From an archaeon (GTDB lineage Archaea; Nanobdellota; Nanobdellia; Woesearchaeales; UBA9642), in assembly GCA_020057295.1 (NCBI GenBank), contig JAGVGF010000002.1, positions 88,776-152,775 on the forward strand: a stretch of DNA of 64,000 nucleotides. The letters run 5' to 3'. Both the position numbers and the translations under genes were made by a program. Under the pieces are notes generated by a model. That model was not told where the DNA came from and ran no database searches. It saw nothing but the letters and a program-made list of their open reading frames with translations. Each line of letters begins with the position of its first letter. Within the stretch, counting starts at the first letter, position 1. Positions 8,717 through 17,113 of the stretch are shown one piece after another.

Positions 8717-10195
8717 CTAGTTACGCATTTGTGTTATATAACTCATTATCTCTTTCAGATTTATTATCTTACATAGGAATAATATTATAATATAAGTTAA
8801 TATGCTTATAGCTGCTAGGCATCCAAAATATATTATTCCTGATCCGATGTATATTTTTTGTATAACTATACCTGATATAATTGTTAGGAAAGCTGCTACA
8901 GATGTTATTGCCCATTGTCTTATAGGTGAATTTATATCTAATATTTTTTTTAGTAATTGTGTAGATAATATTGCCGAGAAAATCACACTTATCATAGTTG
9001 CTACCGCAGCACCAACAATATCGTATTTTGGAATAAGTATAAAATTTAATATTATATTCATAACGGCAGCGTATATCATTATTTTTACGAAGTGTTTTGT
9101 ATGACCTGTTGCCGAAGTTATCATATTGTTTATACTGGTTATTGTAGAGAATAACATTGCTACAGATAAAACTTTCAAAACTGTTACAGCACCAAGATAT
9201 TTTTGGCCAAATAATATATTTATAAGTAATTCGGGGAATAAAAACAATATTATTGTAATAAGTGCTGATGCGATAAAAAAATATTTTTGTATTAGAACTA
9301 TCCCTTGATTAAGGGTTGATTTCTTTTTTTTCTTATACAATTCAGAAATCATAGGGTAAGCGACTGCAAATAACACTGGTATAAAATAAGTTACTAATGT
9401 GGCAATTGGAAGTGCTGCTTGATATATTCCTACGGACTCTAAACCTTTAAAGTATGTTAACATCAAAGTGTCTGTTTGGGTAAGTACTAATCCGATCATG
9501 CTTGTGATTGCAATATAAAATCCGTATTTGAATATTTTTTTGAATAAAATAGGATCAAACTTAGTTTTTATTTTGAAAAATTCTGGAAAAATTATTTTTA
9601 TAAATGGGAAATACACCACAAGTAAAGTTATATTCATAGAAAGATACGCTAAGAACGGACTTATTCTACCGATGTGTAAATATAAAAATAAAAGCGTAAA
9701 TGCTATAGCACTTATTTGGCGTAATAGTTCCATAGAAGAATTTAAGGCAGGTTTTTGAAATCCTAAAAATAAATTTGTAAAAAACATTGTTATGGGGACA
9801 GTTATAAACCATAAACTCATTATAATAAAAGATGTGGTGTCTGTTATATGAAATATTTTTGGTAATAAATATGGCGATAATATAAATAGAATAATACTAA
9901 TAATTATAGATACTGCTGTTTGAAAATAGAAAGAGTACACTATTATGCTCTTTATATCTCTTTTTCTTTTTTCTATTTTGAAATCAACTATGTGCTTAGA
10001 AACTGCTTGCATTAATCCTAAATCTGTAAATATCATAAAGATAGAAAAGAAGGCATAAAATGCATAAAATAAACCATATTCTGCAACAGTTAAGTTTCTA
10101 GCTAAAACTAATCTGAATAAATAAGCCGCTATGGAAGCGAAAATTGTTATCACAAAAACTATACTTATTCCTCTTAGTGCCTTCTTTAAATACAT
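8717..10195 (-). CDS. Polysaccharide flippase, Wzx/RfbX-like (MOP superfamily)
   Basis: The 492-aa protein is almost entirely hydrophobic, with about 12-14 predicted membrane helices in the spacing of the MATE/MOP-type Wzx family. Examples are GISIVFVITIFASIAAYLF at the start and a long run of helices to residue 485. The N-terminal ARNLTVAEYGLFYAFYA is the well-known Wzx signature (LTxxEYGxF). It would move lipid-linked oligosaccharides to the outer face of the cell membrane, the export step for the glycan made by the neighbouring genes. It is the first gene of the leftward run; its ATG at 10195 faces the divergent GT4 gene across 109 nt. Confidence 0.9.
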   Translation of the reverse strand: MYLKKALRGISIVFVITIFASIAAYLFRLVLARNLTVAEYGLFYAFYAFFSIFMIFTDLGLMQAVSKHIVDFKIEKRKRDIKSIIVYSFYFQTAVSIIISIILFILSPYLLPKIFHITDTTSFIIMSLWFITVPITMFFTNLFLGFQKPALNSSMELLRQISAIAFTLLFLYLHIGRISPFLAYLSMNITLLVVYFPFIKIIFPEFFKIKTKFDPILFKKIFKYGFYIAITSMIGLVLTQTDTLMLTYFKGLESVGIYQAALPIATLVTYFIPVLFAVAYPMISELYKKKKKSTLNQGIVLIQKYFFIASALITIILFLFPELLINILFGQKYLGAVTVLKVLSVAMLFSTITSINNMITSATGHTKHFVKIMIYAAVMNIILNFILIPKYDIVGAAVATMISVIFSAILSTQLLKKILDINSPIRQWAITSVAAFLTIISGIVIQKIYIGSGIIYFGCLAAISILTYIIILFLCKIINLKEIMSYITQMRN

Positions 10196-10304
10196 GAATT
10201 AGCAGGATATTTTTGGGTTTTTAAATCTTGTTAACTTTTGCTCTTATATTCCTCGTTTTATGGAAGATTGATTCACTAAATTAATAAATGCTTATTTTAG
10301 CTTT

Positions 10305-11492
10305 ATGTATGTGAAAAAGCCTGATAGTACCAAAAAAATTAAAGTCATCTGGATGGTTCATTGGCCTAATCCCATATACACTAATATTGCTAATAAATTA
10401 GGAAAAAAAGTTGACTTGACACTAGTTTTTCTAGATTATCATAAGGAAACAAATTTTTCAAAAAATAATTATACAGCTAAATTTTTGCCTTTTATAAAAA
10501 AACCTTTTAACATAATATTTTTTCCATATTATATAACGGCATGGTTTCATAAATTAAATTTGGATTTGCCTTTATTATTTTATTATACTAATTTGGATAA
10601 ATATTTGGATTCTCAGAAACCTGATGTTGTAATATCTAATTTATGGTATGAGCCTGGTACTGTGCAAGCTGCAATGTGGTGTAAAAAAAATCATGTATCA
10701 TTAATTCTACAGGATGAAACACAACGATGGCCAACCAACAATGTTGCAAGATTTGGAACAAAAATAATATCTAAAATTTTAAAGAATGTTCTATTCAGGC
10801 AGTCTAGTTACATTCTTCCTTGGACTAAAGACGGAGTAGATTTTGTAAAAAAGAATTTTACGCTAGATGCAAAAAAAGTGTTATTATTACCAGCGGGAAT
10901 CGATACGAAATTATTTTATCCTATATCTGTTAAAAAAAATTCTACGTCACTAAATTTATTATTAGTTGCCAGAATGGCTCCGTTTAAAAGACATGTGGAT
11001 GCGCTTCTTGCCATGAATTATCTAAAAGAAAAAAATAACATTAATGTCAAATTAAGTTTATTAGGAAGTGGAGTTGAAAAACTAGTACTTGAGAAAAAAA
11101 TAAAAGAATTACACCTGGAGAATTCTGTTCACATAATAGACGGTGTTCCTTATACAGAGATGAAAAAGTTATTTTGCAAACATGACATATTGATACTTCC
11201 TAGTTTCAACGAGGCTATTGGCATGGTGGTTCCGGAAGCTATGGCTTGTGGTTTACCTGCGATAATTTCTGATACTTGCGGAGCTAAAACATATATTCAA
11301 GATGGAGAAAATGGTTTCATATTCAAAACTTATGATTATAAAGATTTAGCAGAAAAGATATTACTTTTATCGGATAATAATCTTAGAAAAAAATTTAGTG
11401 AAAACGCTGAAAAAAATATTAAAGATAATTTTGATGTTGATGTTATTGCAGAGAAATTAAATAAAATAATAAAACAAAGCATAAAAAAATAG
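10305..11492 (+). CDS. Glycosyltransferase family 4 (GT-B)
   Basis: The 395-aa protein has the hallmarks of retaining GT4 enzymes: the domain-opening LLLVARMAPFKRHVDALLA, the hinge LPAGIDTKLFYP, and the EX7E motif in SFNEAIGMVVPEAMACGLPAIISD. It is the only rightward gene inside the glycan locus and ends directly against the stop of the 4-epimerase gene (convergent, no gap). A TATA-like TTAATAAAT at about 10281-10289 lies about 25 nt upstream of the ATG, so the message may be leaderless. It probably adds one sugar to the surface glycan; donor and acceptor are not deducible. Confidence 0.88.
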   Translation: MYVKKPDSTKKIKVIWMVHWPNPIYTNIANKLGKKVDLTLVFLDYHKETNFSKNNYTAKFLPFIKKPFNIIFFPYYITAWFHKLNLDLPLLFYYTNLDKYLDSQKPDVVISNLWYEPGTVQAAMWCKKNHVSLILQDETQRWPTNNVARFGTKIISKILKNVLFRQSSYILPWTKDGVDFVKKNFTLDAKKVLLLPAGIDTKLFYPISVKKNSTSLNLLLVARMAPFKRHVDALLAMNYLKEKNNINVKLSLLGSGVEKLVLEKKIKELHLENSVHIIDGVPYTEMKKLFCKHDILILPSFNEAIGMVVPEAMACGLPAIISDTCGAKTYIQDGENGFIFKTYDYKDLAEKILLLSDNNLRKKFSENAEKNIKDNFDVDVIAEKLNKIIKQSIKK

Positions 11493-12425
11493 TTAAATAG
11501 CTCTTTTGTACCATTCTATCGTTTCTTTTAATCCTTCTTCGAATGTTTTTATTGGCTCGTATCCTATAAGTTCTTTGGCTTTCGTTATCTGTGCTTTAGA
11601 ATGTTTTATATCTCCTTTTCTGTGTGGTACATATTGTGGTACTATGCTTGTTCCAAGATGTTTATTTATCATTTCTATTAATTGATTGAGTGTTACGCTT
11701 GAGCCGCAAGCTATGTTTATTACTTCTCCTGCACCTTTATGGCTCTTGGAAGCTAAAATGTTTGCATGTACATTATTTGCTACATACGTGAAGTCTCTAG
11801 ATGTTTCGCCATCACCATATATTGTTGGCTGTTCTCCTCTCATTATCATTGTGATAAATTTTGGTATAACGGCAGCATATTCGCTATTGGGATTTTGATA
11901 CGGTCCAAATACATTAAAATATCTTAGTGATATTGTTTCTAAACCGTATAGTTGATAGAATTGTCTCGCATATACTTCACCAGTTTGTTTTGTTAATGCA
12001 TAAGGTGATAATGGTGACGCTGGCAGATTTTCATGTTTAAATTCTACATTTGCATCACCATATGCAGAACTTGATGCAGCATAAACAACTCTTTTTACTC
12101 CTTGATCTCTTGCCGCTAATAATACATTTAATGTTCCTGTTGCATTATTATGATGACTTGCCATAGGATCAGCTATAGACCTTGGTACTGATGGTAAAGC
12201 TGCTTGATGTAACACATAATCTGCTCCCTTAAATTTCTCTTGTAGTAAAGCTAAATTCGTTATATCTCCTTCAATAAAATCTATTTTGTTCATTACGTTC
12301 TTTAAATTGTCTTTTCTACCAGTTAGCAAATTATCAATTACAGTAACTTCTTCTCCTAATTCTACTAATTTTCTGACAATATTTGAACCTATAAATCCTG
12401 CTCCACCAGTAACAATATATTTCAT
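11493..12425 (-). CDS. UDP-hexose 4-epimerase (WbpP/GalE-type SDR)
   Basis: The 310-aa extended SDR has N-terminal VTGGAGFIGSNIV, the catalytic AASSSAYGD, and YxxxK in SPYALTKQTGE. The HQAALPSVPRSIADP stretch and LRYFNVFGPYQNPNSEYAAVIPKF are typical of UDP-N-acetylglucosamine/UDP-N-acetylglucosaminuronate 4-epimerases (WbpP, TviC), rather than GalE acting only on galactose. A good SD (AAGGTGAT) precedes the ATG by 4 nt. It follows the UDP-sugar dehydrogenase gene after 9 nt, so the pair should convert a UDP-HexNAc to its uronic acid and 4-epimer. Substrate preference (acetylated or not) is inferred from family resemblance. Confidence 0.88.
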   Translation of the reverse strand: MKYIVTGGAGFIGSNIVRKLVELGEEVTVIDNLLTGRKDNLKNVMNKIDFIEGDITNLALLQEKFKGADYVLHQAALPSVPRSIADPMASHHNNATGTLNVLLAARDQGVKRVVYAASSSAYGDANVEFKHENLPASPLSPYALTKQTGEVYARQFYQLYGLETISLRYFNVFGPYQNPNSEYAAVIPKFITMIMRGEQPTIYGDGETSRDFTYVANNVHANILASKSHKGAGEVINIACGSSVTLNQLIEMINKHLGTSIVPQYVPHRKGDIKHSKAQITKAKELIGYEPIKTFEEGLKETIEWYKRAI

Positions 12426-12434
12426 TTTATCACC

Positions 12435-13715
12435 TTATAGTCTTATATAATTGTATTTATTTTTTAAAGCTTCGTTTTTATCGTAGTATCCTTTTACATC
12501 CACAAACAATTTCTCTCCGTTAAAAAATTTATCGTAGTCCTTAAATGTCATATTTGCAAATTCTTTGTGTGGAACTGTTAATATTATTCCGTCCACTTTT
12601 CCAACTTCTGATAATGAGATATTTTTTACTCCGAATTCTTCTTCATCAATTTCTTCTTGTGTAAGATACGGATCGTGTGCTATAATGTCTACACCATAGT
12701 TTCTTAACTCTTCGATTATATCTTTAGTTTTACTATTTCTATGGTCTCTTACGTTTTCTTTGAATGTCAATCCTAGAATAAGTACTTTGGATCCTTTAAT
12801 TGGTTTACCTATTTTGTTTAATCCCTTAACTGTTAATTCTGCAACGTGCTCGCCCATGCTATCGTTTATTGCTCTTCCGGCAAGTATTATTTGTGGCGTA
12901 TATCCTAATTCTTGTGCCTTATGTGTTAAGTAGTATGGATCTACACCAATACAGTGTCCTCCTACCAATCCTGGAGTGTATTTATGAAAATTCCATTTTG
13001 TTCCAGCAGCATTTAATACTTCTTTTAAGTCTATATTCATCTTATTAAATATTAATGATAATTCATTCATTAGTGCAATATTTAAGTCTCTTTGAATATT
13101 CTCAATTACTTTTGCAGCTTCTGCAACCTTGATGTTTTCTGCTCTATAAATCTTTGTAAAACTTCCATACACTTTTGCAATAATTTCTAAACTTTCAGCA
13201 TCTATTCCAGAAACTATTTTTGTGATTCTGTCAATGGTGTGTTCTTTATCTCCCGGGTTAACTCTTTCAGGACTATAACCTATCTTCCAATCTATTACAC
13301 ATTTCAATCCAGAATTTTTCTCAATTATAGGAATGCAAATATCTTCTGTAACTCCAGGATATACTGTGCTCTCATAAACAACTATGCTTCCTTTGCTGAT
13401 ATATTTTCCGACGGTTTCAGAGGCTTTAATTACAAGTGTTAAATCAGGAGTTTTAGCTTTAGTAATCGGTGTTGGAATAGCTACAATAACAAAGTTAGAT
13501 TCAGTGATTGATTTCGGATCTGTCGTGTAGATTATTTTAGAATTTTTTAGTTCTGATGCAGTCATTTCTCCCATAGGATCGATTCCTTGTTTCAGTGCAT
13601 CTATTTTTTTCTGGTTTATATCAAATCCACTTACTGGAAAATGTTTCGAAAGATTTATCGCTAATGGTAAGCCGACATATCCCATTCCTACGATACAAAC
13701 CCTAATATTATCCAT
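12435..13715 (-). CDS. UDP-N-acetylhexosamine 6-dehydrogenase (nucleotide-sugar dehydrogenase)
   Basis: The 426-aa enzyme has an N-terminal Rossmann motif VGMGYVGLPLAINL. The catalytic Cys lies in VGGHCIGVDPYYLTHKAQELGY, where the GGHCIGVDPYYL form marks the UDP-ManNAc/UDP-GlcNAc 6-dehydrogenase branch (WecC, WbpA, TviB) and not UDP-glucose dehydrogenase. The C-terminal domain has LGLTFKENVRDHRNSKT. It oxidises C6 to a carboxylate in two NAD-dependent steps. With the 2-epimerase at 17114 it could make UDP-ManNAcA; alone it could make UDP-GlcNAcA for the 4-epimerase. SD AAGGTGAT precedes the ATG, and a TATA-like element (13745-13756, minus) suggests a promoter in the divergent gap shared with the Lrp gene. 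Confidence 0.92.
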   Translation of the reverse strand: MDNIRVCIVGMGYVGLPLAINLSKHFPVSGFDINQKKIDALKQGIDPMGEMTASELKNSKIIYTTDPKSITESNFVIVAIPTPITKAKTPDLTLVIKASETVGKYISKGSIVVYESTVYPGVTEDICIPIIEKNSGLKCVIDWKIGYSPERVNPGDKEHTIDRITKIVSGIDAESLEIIAKVYGSFTKIYRAENIKVAEAAKVIENIQRDLNIALMNELSLIFNKMNIDLKEVLNAAGTKWNFHKYTPGLVGGHCIGVDPYYLTHKAQELGYTPQIILAGRAINDSMGEHVAELTVKGLNKIGKPIKGSKVLILGLTFKENVRDHRNSKTKDIIEELRNYGVDIIAHDPYLTQEEIDEEEFGVKNISLSEVGKVDGIILTVPHKEFANMTFKDYDKFFNGEKLFVDVKGYYDKNEALKNKYNYIRL

Positions 13716-13770
13716 AAAATCACCTTGCTATTGAGATAGTGTGGTATTATAAAAACATATCTGAGTAAAA

Positions 13771-13817
13771 ATACATAAAAACGAAGAATTTAAATATATA
13801 AATCTGTTTTTATGTAT
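13771..13817. promoter_or_regulatory. 12-bp perfect inverted repeat flanking the Lrp-gene TATA box (probable operator)
   Basis: ATACATAAAAAC (13771-13782) and its exact reverse complement GTTTTTATGTAT (13806-13817) flank AATTTAAATATATAAAT, the evident TATA box of the regulator gene. The centre of symmetry, about 13794, falls on the TATA box. The right arm covers the predicted transcription start and first codons; the left arm lies behind the divergent dehydrogenase promoter. Paired sites one to three helical turns apart are usual for Lrp/AsnC proteins, so autoregulation by the adjacent gene is likely. Confidence 0.7.
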
Positions 13818-14849
13818 ATTATGATTAAACTAGACTTAAAAGATAAGAAAATATTATTTATGCTTAGTAATGACGCTAGCCTTAATTATTCGAAAATTGC
13901 TAAACATCTACGAATGTCTAGAGATGTTGTTGTCAATAGAATTAAGAAACTTGAACAAGAAGGCATAATTAAAGCATACAAACTCGGATTAAACTATAAA
14001 TTATTAGGATATGACGAATATGATGTGTACATAAAATTAGTTGGTGTGAATGCAAAGATACAGCAAGAAATAATACATGAATTCGAATCGAACAAATATG
14101 TTAGTTGGATTGGCTCATGTTTTGGAAATTATGATTTAAGAATAAGTATCCAAGCAAAAACTAACGAACAAGCACTAATTGTGATATCACATATTTTATC
14201 TAAATATCGTGATCATGTTCAAGACCAAGAGATAGTATCTCTAACTAAAAAATATAAATTAAATGCTGAAGTGTTTGTCGTTGATTTATTCAAGGAATTA
14301 AAAGAGTTTAAAATTCCGGAAAAACGACTTAAACGAATCGATGTACCCGGAAAAATTTCTTTAGACAAGGAAGATAGAGAATTAATTAAAATACTTAATT
14401 CTAACCCTACTGCCTCTTTGGTTAATATTGCTGCAAAAATTGGGATGACTCCTGAAGGTGTAAAATATAAAATTACACGTCTTAAAGAACAAGGCGTAAT
14501 AACAAGAATTTATGCGATAATTGATGGTAATAAGTTAGATAGAATGTGGTGTACATTTGTATTCAAAATTAATATTAATGAAGATTTAGAAAAAGAAGTC
14601 GAATCTTATTTACTATCAATGAAAAATGCAACAGCTGCTGTAAGACTTATGGGTAAATGGGATTTAGGATTAACTATATATGCTCCATCAATACGTGAAA
14701 TTAACGAAGTTTTGAATGGCTTTAAAAATAAATTTAAGGATCACATCAAAGATTACGATGCGTTAATAATAATGGATATTTACAAGTATCCGCATATAGC
14801 TGAGGGTGTGCTTGAAGATAAACTTGTGAATAAACAAAAACCTTTATAA
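13812..14849 (+). CDS. Tandem Lrp/AsnC-family transcriptional regulator (two HTH-RAM units)
   Basis: The 345-aa protein is two Lrp/AsnC proteins joined end to end. Residues about 4-60 form an AsnC-type helix-turn-helix (LDLKDKKILFMLSNDASLNY, then SKIAKHLRMSRDVVVNRI), followed by a RAM-like ligand/oligomer domain to about 160. A second HTH (about 180-235: LDKEDRELIKILNSNPTASL, then VNIAAKIGMTPEGVKYKI) and a second RAM domain to about 330 follow. Ordinary Lrp proteins are 140-170 aa, so this is a fusion that could bind its DNA as a pseudo-dimer. Two starts are possible: ATG 13812, or ATG 13821 (MIKLDLKD), which fits better with the TATA box position if the message is leaderless. The inverted repeat at its promoter suggests autoregulation. 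It lies between the glycan locus and 5S rRNA; its targets are unknown. Confidence 0.88.
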   Translation: MYIMIKLDLKDKKILFMLSNDASLNYSKIAKHLRMSRDVVVNRIKKLEQEGIIKAYKLGLNYKLLGYDEYDVYIKLVGVNAKIQQEIIHEFESNKYVSWIGSCFGNYDLRISIQAKTNEQALIVISHILSKYRDHVQDQEIVSLTKKYKLNAEVFVVDLFKELKEFKIPEKRLKRIDVPGKISLDKEDRELIKILNSNPTASLVNIAAKIGMTPEGVKYKITRLKEQGVITRIYAIIDGNKLDRMWCTFVFKININEDLEKEVESYLLSMKNATAAVRLMGKWDLGLTIYAPSIREINEVLNGFKNKFKDHIKDYDALIIMDIYKYPHIAEGVLEDKLVNKQKPL

Positions 14850-14852
14850 ATA
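14843..14852 (+). promoter_or_regulatory. TATA box of the 5S rRNA gene, overlapping the Lrp stop codon
   Basis: TTTATAAATA at 14843-14852 sits 26-28 nt before the first paired base of the 5S rRNA, the canonical archaeal distance. It overlaps the TAA stop codon (14847-14849) of the regulator gene, so the 5S gene has its own promoter embedded in the end of the upstream gene. Confidence 0.75.
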
Positions 14853-14871
14853 AACTTTTGTTCCTATCTAT

Positions 14872-14987
14872 TGAACGGCCATAGCAGATTGGTTACACCC
14901 GATCCCATCTCGAACTCGGAAGTTAAGCAATCTCACGTTTCGTTGTGTACTGCACTCACGTGTGGGAAATTCGATTCGCTGTTCACC
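14872..14987 (+). rRNA. 5S ribosomal RNA (stand-alone gene)
   Basis: The sequence has the core universal 5S signatures GGTTACACCCGATCCCATC and TCGAACTCGGAAGTTAAGC in the right order and spacing. The ends close the terminal helix I: TGAACGGC (14872-14879) pairs with GCTGTTCA (14978-14985) with one G-U. The length, about 115 nt, is normal. No 16S or 23S lies nearby: the upstream neighbour is a regulator gene, the downstream one RmlC. It is transcribed from its own TATA box and ends at a T-tract. Separation of 5S from the other rRNA genes is common in DPANN and some other archaea. The exact ends are uncertain by 1-2 nt. Confidence 0.93.
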
Positions 14988-14994
14988 TTTTTTT
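14988..14994 (+). terminator. Oligo-T terminator after 5S rRNA
   Basis: A run of seven T residues begins right after the closing helix of the 5S rRNA. Archaeal RNA polymerase terminates at such U-tracts without needing a hairpin, so this is the likely 3' end signal. Confidence 0.7.
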
Positions 14995-15097
14995 ATAATT
15001 CTAATATTACATTAAATTCTAATCATACCTATTCCTATTTTTGTTCTTTAACAAACTATATAAATAATTATTTACTTCGTAATAGTAAGGTTAAATC

Positions 15098-15646
15098 ATG
15101 GCACCAAAGATTGAGTATATATCTGATTTATTAGTAATTGAACCAGAAGTTTTTTCAGATGATAGGGGAGAGTTTCTAGAAACGTATAATGAAGAAAGAT
15201 ATTTAAGACTTGGAATTCCTAAGTTAGTACAATTTAATCAATCTTACTCAAAAAGAGGAGTTCTACGCGGGTTACATTATCAAATAGCTCCACACGCTCA
15301 GGGAAAACTTGTTAGCGTAGTTTCTGGAAACGTGCAAGATGTTGCTGTAGATTTAAGATTATCTTCAGAAACTTTTTTAAGATATTTTGTTACAGAATTA
15401 TCAGGAGAAAATAAGAAACAAGTATGGATTCCTCCAGGATTCGCACACGGATTTTTAGTACAGTCGGATGGTGCCGTATTTCAGTACGGCTGTTCAAACT
15501 ATTATAGTAAAGAACATGAAAGAGGAATTATTTGGAATGATCCACAATTAAATGTTCCTTGGAACATAACTTGTATTGATGTGAATTGTTTGTCTGATAA
15601 AGATAAAGTTTGGCCATCATTAAAAAATGCAAAAGATTTTTTTTGA
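15098..15646 (+). CDS. rfbC: dTDP-4-dehydrorhamnose 3,5-epimerase-type cupin (RmlC)
   Basis: The 182-aa protein matches RmlC: FLETYNEERY, the catalytic His in RGLHYQIAPHAQGKLVSVVSG, the DVAVDLR strand, and the IPPGFAHGFLV motif. The family epimerises C3 and C5 of a 4-keto-6-deoxyhexose nucleotide. No RmlA, RmlB or RmlD is in the window. Either dTDP-rhamnose genes are elsewhere, or this enzyme epimerises the CDP-linked 4-keto sugar from the locus at 1-8 kb; sequence alone does not decide. A TATA box (ACTATATAAATA, about 15055-15066) lies upstream, giving a short leader with AAGGTTA before the ATG. Confidence 0.93.
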   Translation: MAPKIEYISDLLVIEPEVFSDDRGEFLETYNEERYLRLGIPKLVQFNQSYSKRGVLRGLHYQIAPHAQGKLVSVVSGNVQDVAVDLRLSSETFLRYFVTELSGENKKQVWIPPGFAHGFLVQSDGAVFQYGCSNYYSKEHERGIIWNDPQLNVPWNITCIDVNCLSDKDKVWPSLKNAKDFF

Positions 15647-15662
15647 GTAAAACTTTAGTTAT

Positions 15663-15833
15663 TTAACTCATCCATTCTTCAAATTTTTTTTGAGCTAGAT
15701 TTATGTCTGTGTAAATTCTTGTTTCATGTTGATTAATAATTTTTATCTCTCTCTGCACTAAATAAAAAATATTGTGGCCTTTCTGTACCTCAGAAATTTT
15801 CACTTCCCAGTTTTTCTTGTTAAAAGGCCACAT
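15663..15833 (-). CDS. Small hypothetical protein, 56 aa
   Basis: An ATG at 15833 opens a 56-codon frame (MWPFNKKNWEVKISEVQKGH... ending KKFEEWMS) that stops at 15663, 16 nt past the convergent RmlC gene. It begins 23 nt after the stop of the next gene (15857-16102) on the same strand, so the two look like a small operon. The composition is that of a soluble, charged, partly helical peptide with four Trp/Phe positions near the ends. There is no clear SD, and I recognise no family. It could be a real small protein or a chance frame; the good spacing and lack of any other content favour real. Confidence 0.45.
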   Translation of the reverse strand: MWPFNKKNWEVKISEVQKGHNIFYLVQREIKIINQHETRIYTDINLAQKKFEEWMS

Positions 15834-15856
15834 TTTATTTTGGGGTTGATTAAGAA

Positions 15857-16102
15857 TTACGCCACGCTCTCTTTTAAGTATTCTCTACCTTCCTTTATTA
15901 TATTCTTTATATCGTCGTCAGTTAATTCTTCCTCAGTAACTTTAATGCTGTTAGCAAGTACTGCTCTATAATAGTCTGTAGGCATTATGTGTGTAATTAT
16001 GGTTCTATGTATTAAGAACCTGCCATTCTTGCTTGTTGTTATTTTACTCTCAATTATTGGCATCTTTTTCAGATGTTTTTCTCTCTTATTGCTTAATCCC
16101 AT
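15857..16102 (-). CDS. Small conserved-looking hypothetical protein, 81 aa
   Basis: This 81-aa basic-then-acidic protein (MGLSNKREKHLKKMPIIESK... ending EGREYLKESVA) has a good SD (GGAGG, 9 nt before the ATG) and a TATA-like TCTATAAATC about 35 nt upstream, so it is very likely expressed. The N-terminal half is Lys/Arg-rich with a possible beta segment (SKNGRFLIHRTIITHIMP). The C-terminal half looks like two amphipathic helices (TEEELTDDDIKNIIKEGREYL). I do not recognise the family. It is followed by the 56-aa frame. No function can be assigned from sequence. Confidence 0.65.
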   Translation of the reverse strand: MGLSNKREKHLKKMPIIESKITTSKNGRFLIHRTIITHIMPTDYYRAVLANSIKVTEEELTDDDIKNIIKEGREYLKESVA

Positions 16103-16212
16103 ACAATCAATCCTCCATAATTTTTGATTGATTTATAGAATTAAATATTTTTAATAAGTCTATCTAGAAAAAATTCGTAAAATATACGTTAAGAATGAAA
16201 AATTTACGATAC

Positions 16213-17109
16213 TTATTCTTTTTTAACTAATTTTGCAATGAAAAATCCTTCAGTATCTGTTTTTTCTGGCCAGAATCTCTTACATTTAGAAATTTCAGGA
16301 TTTAATTTTTTATCAAATATTTTTGTTAGTCCAGAATCGCCAATTTTTAATCCTGTTTCTTCTAGCTTCATCTCAGGATATTTCGACAACACCCAATCTA
16401 TATTCATCTCATTTTCTTCAGGCTCTAAAGAACATGTGCTATATACTAATGTTCCTCCTTTTTTTAACACTTTAATTGCTGCCTTTAATAATTCTTTTTG
16501 CAATCTAGATCTTTCTCTGATTCCATCAACACTCTTCTTTAAGAAAAAATCCTCTTCAATAATATAATTACCAGAACATGGTGCATCTAGTAACACTCGA
16601 TCAAATTCTAGTTTAAGATCAAATACAAATCTAGCATCCTTCTTGTACAATATCATGTTATTGATACCACATCTTTCAAGATTATTTCTTAAGGCAAATA
16701 ATCTCCTAGGATTAGAATCTAATGCTACAATCATGCCCTTATTATTCATGTATTGTCCAATTTGTGTAGTCTTACTACCAGGAGCGGCACACATGTCTAG
16801 AATTTTTTCACCAGGCTTCGGATCAAGTACTTGTGCAGGAAGTTGTGATGCTGCTTCCTGAAGATAATAAAAGCCTTGTAGATACTCTGAAGTTGCTCCG
16901 AGTGAGAATTTTGATTCATAATAATATCCGAAATCTGTATAAGATATTTTTTCGAGTTTAACATTTAAATTTTTAAGTCGAGAAACTATCTCTTTTTCTT
17001 CAATCTTCAAAGTATTAACGCGAAGTGATGGTTTAAGTGTGATTATTTTACAACTACAACCAAGGGCATTATATCTTTTAACCAATGTATTATTTAATGG
17101 AATTTTCAT
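16213..17109 (-). CDS. RNA cytosine-C5 methyltransferase, NSUN/RsmB/Trm4 family
   Basis: The 298-aa enzyme has the SAM-binding signature DMCAAPGSKTTQIGQYM (about residues 105-121), motif IV LLDAPCSGN with Cys178, and motif VI VYSTCSLEPEENE with the catalytic Cys226. Both cysteines needed by m5C RNA methylases of this family are present. It lacks a PUA or NusB extension, so it is the short archaeal form, which in studied archaea modifies tRNA (Trm4-like) or rRNA. It is the last gene of the leftward run from nrdR, 4 nt after the 2-epimerase gene. The target RNA is uncertain. Confidence 0.9.
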   Translation of the reverse strand: MKIPLNNTLVKRYNALGCSCKIITLKPSLRVNTLKIEEKEIVSRLKNLNVKLEKISYTDFGYYYESKFSLGATSEYLQGFYYLQEAASQLPAQVLDPKPGEKILDMCAAPGSKTTQIGQYMNNKGMIVALDSNPRRLFALRNNLERCGINNMILYKKDARFVFDLKLEFDRVLLDAPCSGNYIIEEDFFLKKSVDGIRERSRLQKELLKAAIKVLKKGGTLVYSTCSLEPEENEMNIDWVLSKYPEMKLEETGLKIGDSGLTKIFDKKLNPEISKCKRFWPEKTDTEGFFIAKLVKKE

Positions 17110-17113
17110 TTTT

